Shown: piece after piece, positions 17,202 through 24,857 of the stretch
How the letters are laid out: each line of letters starts with the position of its first letter
Numbering within the stretch: the first letter of the stretch is position 1
Assembly (NCBI GenBank): GCA_029259635.1
Contig: JAJDEU010000028.1
Span: forward strand, 1 to 64,000
DNA: 64,000 nt
Source of the DNA: Planctomycetota bacterium
GTDB taxonomy: Bacteria; Planctomycetota; UBA1135; GCA-002686595
Direction: 5' to 3'
The notes under the pieces: model-generated
Database searches by the model: none
Told to the model about the DNA's origin: nothing
The model's input: only the letters and a program-made list of their open reading frames with translations
Program-made: the position numbers and the translations under genes

Positions 17202-18113
17202 ATGTCGAACTCTAGAGACCGCAGTCAATTGAGAACGGAACGCACCAACGCCGCATCCGACGAGCTGGATCTACTCTCCGTCGAGGAGGCCCTCGCCGTC
17301 TTTCAATCGGAGGATCGCCAGGTCTTTGAAGCCGTCGAGGCGGCGCGCCCCGAAATTGTGCGCGCGATTGAGTGTGTCACGGAAAAGCTGCGCGCCGGCG
17401 GTCGGCTGATCTACGTCGGTGCGGGAACCAGTGGGCGGCTCGGCCTGCTGGACGCCGTCGAGTGTCCGCCGACTTTCCACACCGATCCCGCCACGGTGCA
17501 GTCCATCCTTGCCGGCGGTGACGGGGCCTTCCTGCAGGCCGTGGAGGGAGCGGAAGACGGTACCGATTCGGCGCGCGAAGAGATTCAACGTCGCGAGGTT
17601 GGAAGCGACGACGTTGTGTTCGGGATTTCGGCCGGTGGCACGACACCCTTTGTTCACGCAGCTCTCGATGAAGCGCGCTCCCGTTCGGCCGCCACCATTT
17701 TCTTCGCGTGTGTCTCGCGTGAAGAGGTGCCCGACCGCGCAGACCTCTCGATTCGAGTGCTCACCGGTCCCGAAGTCTTGGCCGGTAGCACGCGACTCAA
17801 AGCGGGAACCGCGACCAAGCTGGTCCTCAACTCAATCACGACGCTGGTCATGACGCAGCTCGGCCGCGTCCACGGCAATCAGATGGTCGACCTCTCGGTA
17901 ACCAACCAAAAGCTGCGCGAGCGCGCGGAGCGCCTGATCATGGGACTCGCCGACGTCGATCGGGAGCGCGCCGCGGAGCTGCTCATCGCCGCGAACGACC
18001 GCGTCAAAGTGGCGGTCGTCATGGCTCTGCGCGAGCTCAGTGCGGGTGAAGCTCTAGAGCACCTGCTCGTTCATCGCGACGTCTTGCGCGACGCACTCGC
18101 TTCGAACGGATAA
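17202..18113 (+). CDS. murQ: N-acetylmuramic acid 6-phosphate etherase
   Basis: MurQ cleaves the lactyl ether of MurNAc-6-phosphate to give GlcNAc-6-phosphate, a step in recycling cell-wall sugar. The 303-residue SIS-fold protein shows the sugar-phosphate segment YVGAGTSGRLGLLDAVECPP with its catalytic-region glutamate, a second glutamate in EGAEDG, ISAGGTTPF, and KAGTATKLVLNS. A short C-terminal helical domain is present, as in the family. It converges on a lipoprotein amidase, so two cell-wall turnover genes stand next to each other. No MurP-type PTS or anhMurNAc kinase gene is nearby. Confidence 0.96.
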   Translation: MSNSRDRSQLRTERTNAASDELDLLSVEEALAVFQSEDRQVFEAVEAARPEIVRAIECVTEKLRAGGRLIYVGAGTSGRLGLLDAVECPPTFHTDPATVQSILAGGDGAFLQAVEGAEDGTDSAREEIQRREVGSDDVVFGISAGGTTPFVHAALDEARSRSAATIFFACVSREEVPDRADLSIRVLTGPEVLAGSTRLKAGTATKLVLNSITTLVMTQLGRVHGNQMVDLSVTNQKLRERAERLIMGLADVDRERAAELLIAANDRVKVAVVMALRELSAGEALEHLLVHRDVLRDALASNG

Positions 18114-18144
18114 TCACTCGGGAGCGAAGCGCCGCTCGAGGTGA

Positions 18145-19113
18145 CTACTCGGGGTGCAGCAGCTCGCCCGCGCGGCGAGCGAGCGCCGCCCAGTTAAAAC
18201 TCGGTCCCGGATCGGTCTTACTCGCGGAGATGTGCTGGTGCCCGAGAATCCCGCGATAGCGCTCGAGTTGCCGAGCGCTCATCACATCACTTCGAATGCG
18301 GCTGGGGCCCTCTGTCGGGAACCGCAGGTCGAGGTTGGGAAGGTAGCGAACGAGCGCGGCCGTCAGATGCGCGAGCGTTTCGTACTGCTCGGGCGTGAAG
18401 TCGTATTGCTCGAGCGCCTGACCGTTGATTTCGCCGCGTAGCTTTTGGTGGCGGGCCGGGCGGCCGATGAAGCCGTTCGTTTTCACTCCGCCTGTGCCCA
18501 GCGAACGGGGAACCGTAATGCGCGGCCCCCGTCCATCCACGGCATACCAAGTGGCCAGCTCGTTACTGCCTCTCGGATAGGCTCCGATGTTCGCGATCTC
18601 GACACCGATCGAGCGAGCATTGGCTTCGCGCGCGTGCCAAGCCGTCTCGGCGAGATCGAGGGTCTGGTAGAGCGTGCCGTCGATGTCGAGCAGGAAGTGA
18701 ACGGAGAGCCCGCGCGCTTCCAGCACTCGAAAGCACTCGCGGCTTACGCCGCAGACATCGTAGTGCAGGACGAATTGGTCGATGGACTCACGCGGGTCAC
18801 TCTGCCTACCGCGCGCGAAGTTCGCTCGCTCTTTGCTTCGACCGTAGGCGTTGTAGCCACCGGCGTCGTTCCAGAGCACTACGGGAACACCAATGGGAAT
18901 CCGCTTGCCGGCGATCACGATCTCGGTACCGGTTCGCACCAGTTTGCGCGTGACTTCCGGCGCCTTGGAAGCACTCGCGGCCTGAAGCGACTTGCCTCGA
19001 GCCCAGGGGCGTCCCGGAGACGGAGTCGCCGTGGGACTGACGCAGGCGATGCTCCCGAAAATCGGCAAGCAGTAAAGCGAGCCGAGCGCGAGCAAATGGG
19101 TGAGGGATCTCAT
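18145..19113 (-). CDS. Lipoprotein N-acetylmuramoyl-L-alanine amidase, Amidase_2 type
   Basis: This 322-residue zinc amidase cuts the bond between muramic acid and the peptide stem. The N terminus (MRSLTHLLALGSLYCLP) leads to a lipobox-like GSIAC, predicting a membrane-anchored lipoprotein in the periplasm. Family landmarks are FVLHYDVCG with the first zinc histidine, ETAWHAREANARSIGVEIAN, and GHQHISASKTDPGPSFNW with the second histidine and the acidic ligand. The ATG at 19113 was chosen so that the signal peptide is N-terminal. It ends 31 bases from murQ in convergent orientation. Confidence 0.92.
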   Translation of the reverse strand: MRSLTHLLALGSLYCLPIFGSIACVSPTATPSPGRPWARGKSLQAASASKAPEVTRKLVRTGTEIVIAGKRIPIGVPVVLWNDAGGYNAYGRSKERANFARGRQSDPRESIDQFVLHYDVCGVSRECFRVLEARGLSVHFLLDIDGTLYQTLDLAETAWHAREANARSIGVEIANIGAYPRGSNELATWYAVDGRGPRITVPRSLGTGGVKTNGFIGRPARHQKLRGEINGQALEQYDFTPEQYETLAHLTAALVRYLPNLDLRFPTEGPSRIRSDVMSARQLERYRGILGHQHISASKTDPGPSFNWAALARRAGELLHPE

Positions 19114-19368
19114 GCGAGGAGGAGCCCGAGATTCGCGGCTCACGCTCCCCAGCATAGACCATGGAGCCCGCCTGGCCTCGGGGTTGTTCGAGGATGCGGG
19201 AGCTCGGCCCGGCCGAGAACTCGCGTCGTCTGGGAAGGCCGTCAGGCCCGGAGCGGTTCGGGTTGGTTCTACTTCCGTCCCGAGCCAAGGCTTAGGGATG
19301 GGCCCATCACCGGGCCCCGTCCGTTCCGAAGGAAACCCTTCGGGTGCAATCCCCGCGCGCGTCGTCGA

Positions 19369-20085
19369 TCAGCTCTTGGTCTCGGCCATCTCCATGATCC
19401 AGGGCAGTTCGATTTGCTCGAACGCCCGATTCTCACCGCTGAGCGCGAGCTGGTTGTCCACGTCGATGTAGACGGCAACCTGAAGGCCGATGTTGAGGCA
19501 AAAGACGAGGGCGAAGGCTACGGCTTGACGGCTCGCGCTGAGGGAGAGCTCTCCGAAAGCATCGAGGACCAAGTCACCTTCGTCGCGACCGCCGCCACAA
19601 ACTTTTCGCGTAGCCTTCTCCTCCATGCGAATGCGAACCCAGCTGTGAAGGGCGTGCATAAAGAGAACGGCGCTGCCGAAAGCCACGAGCTTGTGAGTGC
19701 CCGCGGTGAGGCCGACCGTGAGCAGCGCGACCAGTACGCCGCAGAAGAGCAGAGCGAGCAAGACGCGGAGCAGGCTGTGAATTTGCCAGCGGTAGTAGCG
19801 GTGCAGAAGCGTTCTCGATTGAAGTCGCGTAAAGCTGGTCGAGCTCGTGACGGTGTTCGAGACCTCGGAGGCCGGACCGGGCAAGAGATCGCTGATGCCG
19901 TCCATTAAGCTGCAGAGTCCGGGATGGTTCATGAAGAACCATTCCATCCAGCCCCCCGTCTGGCGATCGGAGCTGTGGCGCGGCAAATAAGTACCGGCCA
20001 AGAAAGACGTACGGCGAACCCGTAGCCCGTGAACCACTCCGACGACCGCTACTGCGAGCAGTGCCAACAGAGACATAATTTGCAT
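19369..20085 (-). CDS. Membrane protein of unknown function
   Basis: This protein of about 238 residues has a hydrophobic N-terminal anchor (SLLALLAVAVVGVVHGL) and three more hydrophobic spans near residues 105-125, 130-155 and 195-215. Between the last two lies a loop with a CGGGRDEGD turn. No family was recognised. A GGGGGA sequence a few bases upstream supports the ATG at 20085. It stands alone on the minus strand; a 7-bp hairpin with loop AAAC at 19326-19343 lies just beyond its stop. Confidence 0.7.
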   Translation of the reverse strand: MQIMSLLALLAVAVVGVVHGLRVRRTSFLAGTYLPRHSSDRQTGGWMEWFFMNHPGLCSLMDGISDLLPGPASEVSNTVTSSTSFTRLQSRTLLHRYYRWQIHSLLRVLLALLFCGVLVALLTVGLTAGTHKLVAFGSAVLFMHALHSWVRIRMEEKATRKVCGGGRDEGDLVLDAFGELSLSASRQAVAFALVFCLNIGLQVAVYIDVDNQLALSGENRAFEQIELPWIMEMAETKS

Positions 20086-20466
20086 TTCAATCCCCCGAGA
20101 ACTCGACGCTCCACTTGCCCCCCCCGGGTAAGTGGTCTTCCCCACGGGAGCACCTTCGGTCCAGCTCCCAAGCGCTCTTTAGCAATCCGAAAGTGCGGTA
20201 CAGAGCTCATACAAGGTCGCCACGCTCTCGATACGAACCGGCTCCTCTGCGCGAGTTCGCGCGGGTTTTGGAGTCGTAAAAACCCCCGCCATCTCGCCTG
20301 AGATGGCCCTAGAGGCGAACAGTTTTCTCCGGGTCATCGCGCGCCGCCATGAGGGTTTCCTCATGGGCTCGCGACTCGAGAGCGAGAGACACGTTCGGGC
20401 TTCACCGACCTCCGAACGAGCCGGAACTCCCCCACCTGAGTTCAGCGAAGAGCTTCTCGATCGACG
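20086..20466. other. Intergenic region with a hairpin
   Basis: This 381-base gap between two minus-strand genes shows no convincing gene. It holds the hairpin at 20288-20307, a C-rich run near 20120, and presumably the promoter of the membrane protein gene downstream on the minus strand. Confidence 0.5.
20288..20307 (-). terminator. Candidate terminator of the arsenosugar-type operon
   Basis: GCCATCTC pairs perfectly with GAGATGGC over 8 bp around a 4-base loop. On the minus strand the stem is followed by GGGGG and then TTTTT, which suits intrinsic termination. It lies about 160 bases after the radical SAM gene stop. Confidence 0.6.
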
Positions 20467-21537
20467 CTAGATCGTCGCGCCACCACAAGAGGAACCGCTG
20501 CCCGCCGTACAACCGAAGCAGTGTCGCCCGGTGACGATCTGTCGATTGGAGAGAGCGCTTAGATCGAAGTCTTGGATGCGCCGGGGCTGCCCCGGAGCGA
20601 GCTCGAGCTCGAGCATCTGGTTGAAGTCACAATCAAACAAGCGACCATCCCAACCGACGCTGATCGTATTGCGGCACATCACTCCGTTCACGGCTTCGGG
20701 ATTGAAGGCGTCCACCAAGGTCTGCATGTAGCTCGCCAGATTCCCCGAAGACTCCAGCCACTCGAGGTAGCGGCTAATCGGCATATTGGTAATCGAGAAC
20801 AGGGAACTGAACTCGATGTCGTAGCGCGTCTTCATCTCGCGCTTCCAATCCGCCTCAATCGTGGCTTGGCCCGCCGGCAAAAACGCTCCGACAGGATTGG
20901 TCACAAGCACGAGCCGCAGACCCGTTCCCTCGCGACCGTAGCCGAGCTCATTCAAGATCCGAAGCGCTTCGATCGAGACCTCAAAGACGCCATCCCCGCG
21001 TTGACGATCGGTGCCGAGCGCGCGGTAGTGCGGCAGAGAACAAACGATTTCAACCCCGTGGTCGGCCAGGAATCGGGGAAGGGTTTGATAGCGCTTCGCG
21101 AGCAAGATCGTCAGGTTGCAACGATCGATCACGTGTCGGCCCAAGCGCGTCGATTCTTCGACGATGTACCGAAACTCCGGACACATCTCCGGTGCCCCGC
21201 CCGTGATATCGACGGTCGGGATATCCGTCTCGGCTAAGACGCGCATGCACGCCTCCGCCACCTCGCGAGACATATTCTCTTTGCGATCGGGGCCGGCATC
21301 CACGTGACAGTGAGCACAGGTTTGATTGCAGACGCGGCCTAGGTTGACCTGAAAGATATCGACACCCGTGGCGGTCAAAGTGCCGAGACCGGCCGTCTCT
21401 AATCGGCGGTCGAAATCGGCGCCTTCGGAGAGCGGGAGCGAATCCAGCAGCTCGATCTGGTGGGACGCCATCGCCAGCGGGTTGTTCGTGCGGTTGAGCG
21501 TCGGCAAGACCGTCAGCTTCTTCGTGGATTCCGGCAT
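20467..21537 (-). CDS. arsS: Radical SAM protein, ArsS-like
   Basis: This 356-residue radical SAM enzyme resembles ArsS, linked to adding an adenosyl-derived group to methylated arsenic in arsenosugar synthesis. The iron-sulfur motif CNQTCAHCH is at about residue 70, followed by DITGGAPEM, the SAM-binding GGE-like loop. A C-terminal domain carries further cysteines (GVMCRNTI, LFDCDFNQ, and CFGCTAGSGSSCGG at the end). It lies directly after a small AhpD-like gene on the same strand, the usual pairing. No ArsM methyltransferase or ArsR regulator is in the window, so the arsenic role rests on family likeness. Confidence 0.87.
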   Translation of the reverse strand: MPESTKKLTVLPTLNRTNNPLAMASHQIELLDSLPLSEGADFDRRLETAGLGTLTATGVDIFQVNLGRVCNQTCAHCHVDAGPDRKENMSREVAEACMRVLAETDIPTVDITGGAPEMCPEFRYIVEESTRLGRHVIDRCNLTILLAKRYQTLPRFLADHGVEIVCSLPHYRALGTDRQRGDGVFEVSIEALRILNELGYGREGTGLRLVLVTNPVGAFLPAGQATIEADWKREMKTRYDIEFSSLFSITNMPISRYLEWLESSGNLASYMQTLVDAFNPEAVNGVMCRNTISVGWDGRLFDCDFNQMLELELAPGQPRRIQDFDLSALSNRQIVTGRHCFGCTAGSGSSCGGATI

Positions 21538-21542
21538 CGTGA

Positions 21543-21875
21543 TTACATTCCCAGTCCGTCGGCGGTCTCGCGCATCTGCATCCCGTGTATCAGTGCCGCT
21601 CCGCCCTTAATGGCCGACGCAACGTGAACGACCTCGGTCAGCTGCTCCACATCATAGCCCTTCTTGAGGGCGTCCTTGGTATAAGCCTCGATGCAGTACG
21701 GGCACTGCACCGCATGTGAGACACCGAGAGCAATCAAACTCTTCTCACGAGCGGAGAGCGCACCGTCTTCCATGGCCGCGCCGTACCACTCGAAGAACTT
21801 CTTGCCTAGGTCGGGAGCGTGTTCGGAGATGGAGTGAAAGTTCGCGAGGTGATCGGGATTGTAGTAGCTGGTCAT
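21543..21875 (-). CDS. AhpD-like carboxymuconolactone decarboxylase family protein
   Basis: This 110-residue protein is an all-helical member of the carboxymuconolactone decarboxylase/AhpD family. The redox motif CPYCIEAYTKDALKKG follows HAVQ near residue 65, and the C-terminal helix contains KGGAALIHG. Such proteins often accompany ArsS-type radical SAM enzymes and may act as a peroxidase-like or disulfide-handling partner. The ATG at 21875 (MTSYYNPDHL) was chosen over one nine codons upstream. It is first in a two-gene operon with five bases before the radical SAM start. Repeat copy C lies upstream, pointing the other way. Confidence 0.87.
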   Translation of the reverse strand: MTSYYNPDHLANFHSISEHAPDLGKKFFEWYGAAMEDGALSAREKSLIALGVSHAVQCPYCIEAYTKDALKKGYDVEQLTEVVHVASAIKGGAALIHGMQMRETADGLGM

Positions 21876-21935
21876 GGGGGTCGTCCTTTGCGGGGCTAGC
21901 ATCGCGGATCACGACCGCTCTTCGCAACCGGATAG

Positions 21936-22096
21936 AACTGACTGGGTTCCGTGTTGGTGAGCTCGCCCTGAGTCCTTGCCCTGGAAGGACTTGCTTTTGT
22001 TCTGGTCCATTCGAGGGCCTCGCCGCAGTTTTTGCTCTAGAACTGAAGGCTGGAGCGGGAGTTAGGAGAGTCTTCCCACACCAAACCCAGTCAGTT
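21936..22096 (+). repeat. Dispersed structured repeat, copy C
   Basis: This 161-base copy has the terminal 12 bases ACTGACTGGGTT perfectly matched by AACCCAGTCAGT. The next stem positions are less regular: GTGT and ACAC pair, but flanking bases do not all pair. The core GAGGGCC begins at 22013, 76 bases from the ACTG start. It ends 127 bases before the likely GTG start of yifB and has the same orientation. An internal CAGTT/AACTG stem (near 22034 and 22052) is present. Confidence 0.8.
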
Positions 22097-22222
22097 CGCT
22101 GGTCCAACGTGTATTCGAGATCGGCTCGCTCTGTCCGCATCCCCCAACCTCGAGCCGAACGCGATCTCGATTTTTCGCGAACAAAGCCTGAAACCATCTG
22201 CAGCGAACGCGGTCTCATTGAT

Positions 22223-23743
22223 GTGAAGACTGTTCGAGTTCATGGGGCCTGCCTGGTCGGAACCGATGCCGAGCTCGTAACTGTCGAGGCACGGTTTATC
22301 GAAGCGGCGGAGGGTCGCACGGAAATCTTGCTCTCCGGATTGCCCGATCCGGTGATTCGCGAGAGTCGAGGGCGACTCCAGTGTGCGCTCTCCGAGAACC
22401 ACCTCTACTTGCCGCCCGGTCGGCTGTACCTCAACCTGGTTCCCGCCGGTCGTCGTAAGGCCGGAGAGATTCTGGACCTCCCGCTCGCCATCGGTGCGGC
22501 TGCGGCGGCAGGGCATCTCGACCCGCGCTCGCTTCAAGACGTGCTGCTCCTCGGCGAGCTCGGCATTGACGGACGACTTCACGGAGGTCCCGGCGCGCTT
22601 GCGGCCGCCGCGCTCGCGCTGGAGCACGGCTTCTCCCGTCTCGTCGCACCGGTCGCGGCTGCGCGGCAAGCCGCCTTCGTGCCCGGAGTCGCCGTCTTCG
22701 CCTGCCAGAGTCTCAGTGAGGTTGCCGGATTCCTGGCGGGCTCCGGACGACCGAAGGCGGAACCCATCGGAGTCGCGGACTCGATTCCGTCGCCGAGTCC
22801 CACGCGGCTCGGTGCGATCCGCGGTCAGGAAGTGGGGTTGGAGGCCTTGAGTGTGGCGGCCACCGGTGGTCACGCGCTCTTGATGGTCGGTCCGCCCGGT
22901 ACTGGCAAGAGCCTCCTCGCTCGAGCTCTGATCGACCTCTTGCCCGAGCTCGAGCTCGACGAGCGCATCGAGTTGACGCGCATCGAGAGTGCGAGCGGCA
23001 AGTGGTCCAAGGGGCTCGTAAGTCGGCGCCCCTTTCGCGCTCCCCATCACACGACGAGCTACGCGGGTTTAGTCGGCGGCGGCTCTCCTCCGCGCCCAGG
23101 CGAGATCACGCTCGCTCATCGCGGCATTCTCTTTCTCGACGAGCTCCCGGAGTTCAAGCGCGAAGTGCTCGAGTGCCTTCGTCAACCCTTGGAAGAAGGT
23201 GAAATCTCAATTGCGCGTGCGGGCGTACAGCTCAACCTACCGGCCAACTTCCAGCTCGTCGCAGCCATGAATCCGTGTCCCTGTGGATATTGCGGACATC
23301 CGCGCGTTCCCTGCCGGTGTTCCGAGCGGGAGATTTGGCGCTATCGGAGCCGCGTGTCCGGACCTCTGCTCGACCGTATGGACCTCACGGTCGAGCTGGG
23401 ATCACCGGACTTGAAGGAGCTAACCGATCGCCCGATCGCAGGCACGGAAGCAGCGATCAAAGAACGCATGCAACGCGTCGCGGCTGCTCGCGAACGCGCC
23501 GCTCAGCGAGGCGCGGGGGTTCGAACGGCAGAGCTCACGTCGGACCTGCTCGACGAGTACTGCCCTCTGAGCCGAAGCGCCTCCCACATGTTCGAGGAAG
23601 TCAGAGAGAAGCGCGAGCTCTCAGCACGTGCGGTCCAGAGCCTGCGTCGAATTGCGCGAACCCTCGCCGATCTGGACGAGTGCGAGAAAGTGAAGGACGA
23701 ACACTTCTACCGCGCGATCAGCCTGCGCGCCCCACTGACCTAA
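22223..23743 (+). CDS. comM: YifB/ComM family Mg-chelatase-like ATPase
   Basis: This 506-residue protein belongs to the YifB/ComM group, whose best studied member is a hexameric helicase aiding branch migration during natural transformation. The N-terminal Lon-protease-like ChlI domain spans roughly residues 1-170. The AAA+ Mg-chelatase domain has Walker A GPPGTGKS (223-230) and Walker B ILFLDELPEF, and a cysteine group NPCPCGYCGHP follows. The C-terminal domain has the helical LRRIARTLADL. The GTG at 22223 (VKTVRVHG) was chosen: it matches the usual start and length, while the open frame upstream runs through repeat C. Confidence 0.92.
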   Translation: MKTVRVHGACLVGTDAELVTVEARFIEAAEGRTEILLSGLPDPVIRESRGRLQCALSENHLYLPPGRLYLNLVPAGRRKAGEILDLPLAIGAAAAAGHLDPRSLQDVLLLGELGIDGRLHGGPGALAAAALALEHGFSRLVAPVAAARQAAFVPGVAVFACQSLSEVAGFLAGSGRPKAEPIGVADSIPSPSPTRLGAIRGQEVGLEALSVAATGGHALLMVGPPGTGKSLLARALIDLLPELELDERIELTRIESASGKWSKGLVSRRPFRAPHHTTSYAGLVGGGSPPRPGEITLAHRGILFLDELPEFKREVLECLRQPLEEGEISIARAGVQLNLPANFQLVAAMNPCPCGYCGHPRVPCRCSEREIWRYRSRVSGPLLDRMDLTVELGSPDLKELTDRPIAGTEAAIKERMQRVAAARERAAQRGAGVRTAELTSDLLDEYCPLSRSASHMFEEVREKRELSARAVQSLRRIARTLADLDECEKVKDEHFYRAISLRAPLT

Positions 23744-23755
23744 GCGATGAGACGG

Positions 23756-24637
23756 TCAGTTCTCTTCCACAATCAAGCGCGGCCGAAGCTGGCGCGTCGA
23801 TGCCGGGCTCGGACGGTCGACTTGAAGTTCGCGCTGCCTGCGAGCGCGATCTTTTCGAAGTGCCTCATCGTAGCTGGCGCGAGTCGTTCGGATGGCCACC
23901 GGACCACCGGACTGCAATCGGTACAGCACCAATTCTTTTCCGATGAAGATGTACTCGCCCGCGAGTGATCCACCCCTACGCCGGAGGACGAGCCGACGCG
24001 CGAGGTGAGGCGCGCTGGGAAGCAGCGCCATTCGCTTGACTGAGGCGGTCCACTCCTCGACGCGGTTCGACACGGGGTTGAAGATGTCGAAGCGCCCTCC
24101 CAGAAACTGTCCCTCACGAACATGGTCGACGAGATAGAGCGGAAGAAGCGCCCCCGACTCGGGCTGCTTCTCGTATCGGACACCGTCGCCGCCACTCCAG
24201 TCGACACTGCTGAGCGACTCACCTTCCGGGCCCCAGTCGACCATCACCGTGCGCCCCGAGCGCAATCGGGTCTCGCGCCAAATCAGTCGCGGTCCCGCAT
24301 CGGTTTGCATCTCGACGTGAAGGACGCGCGTCTTGATGGGAAAGTAGTCGATGCGCATCTCGGCGCGCATCGCGTCGCCAGTTGCACCGACGTGAACCGC
24401 AGCCACGCCCAAGTCGTCGAGACGCGAGTGAAGCTTGAAGTACTCGTGACGAGTTCCCGGCTGCTCCGGCATCTCGAAGGCGACCACTTCGCCGCTCTCG
24501 AAGGGTGAAGTGCGGACCTTCGCGTCCCCATCGTTCGCAAGGGTCGTCCGAGCACTGGAGAGTGCCAGAACGAGCGCTGCTGAAGCGGCGCTCTTCGACA
24601 GCATGGAGAGGAACGAGAATCCGGACGTATAAGGCAT
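23756..24637 (-). CDS. Secreted protein of unknown function
   Basis: This protein of about 293 residues has a signal-like N terminus (SKSAASAALVLALSSARTTLA) and a body of mostly beta-type sequence, including a segment around IDYFPIKTRVLHVEM and another around TRLRSGRTVMVDWG. The C terminus is basic (RKDRARRQRELQVDRPS). The layout loosely recalls DUF3108-type periplasmic proteins, but no motif settles this. The ATG at 24637 was chosen because it places the signal region at the start. It converges with yifB, leaving 12 bases between them. Confidence 0.7.
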   Translation of the reverse strand: MPYTSGFSFLSMLSKSAASAALVLALSSARTTLANDGDAKVRTSPFESGEVVAFEMPEQPGTRHEYFKLHSRLDDLGVAAVHVGATGDAMRAEMRIDYFPIKTRVLHVEMQTDAGPRLIWRETRLRSGRTVMVDWGPEGESLSSVDWSGGDGVRYEKQPESGALLPLYLVDHVREGQFLGGRFDIFNPVSNRVEEWTASVKRMALLPSAPHLARRLVLRRRGGSLAGEYIFIGKELVLYRLQSGGPVAIRTTRASYDEALRKDRARRQRELQVDRPSPASTRQLRPRLIVEEN

Positions 24638-24742
24638 AGCGATCGGCTCGCGAGAGCCGAGAGAGCTATCGGGTCCAGAGCCGCAGGGCTTGAGGGCTGC
24701 CCCGCAAGCTCCGGGGCCACCCCTCCCATCAGGCAACACCCC

Positions 24743-24857
24743 CTATCAGTGCAGTGCTCCTATCAGGCTGGTGCTCCTATCAGGGCAGTGATCCCTCAGG
24801 GCAGTGCTCCCTCAGTGCAGTGATCCCTCAGGGCAGTGATCCCCTCAGGGCAGGGCT
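24743..24857. repeat. Tandem minisatellite of 16-17-bp units
   Basis: Seven degenerate units run head to tail: three 17-base units of the type CTATCAGNGCAGTGCTC and then 16-base units of the type CCTCAGGGCAGTGATC, ending in a variant CAGGGCTC. The array fills most of the 207-base gap between two minus-strand genes. The last unit overlaps the stop end of the downstream-listed membrane protein gene at 24845. Confidence 0.85.

Noticed and set aside
21716-22222. Open frame upstream of yifB
   Set aside because: It crosses the start of the AhpD-like gene and repeat C, and the ATPase family normally starts near VKTVRVHG.
24743-24857. Possible CRISPR array
   Set aside because: Units are 16-17 bases with no spacers and are degenerate, so this is a minisatellite.
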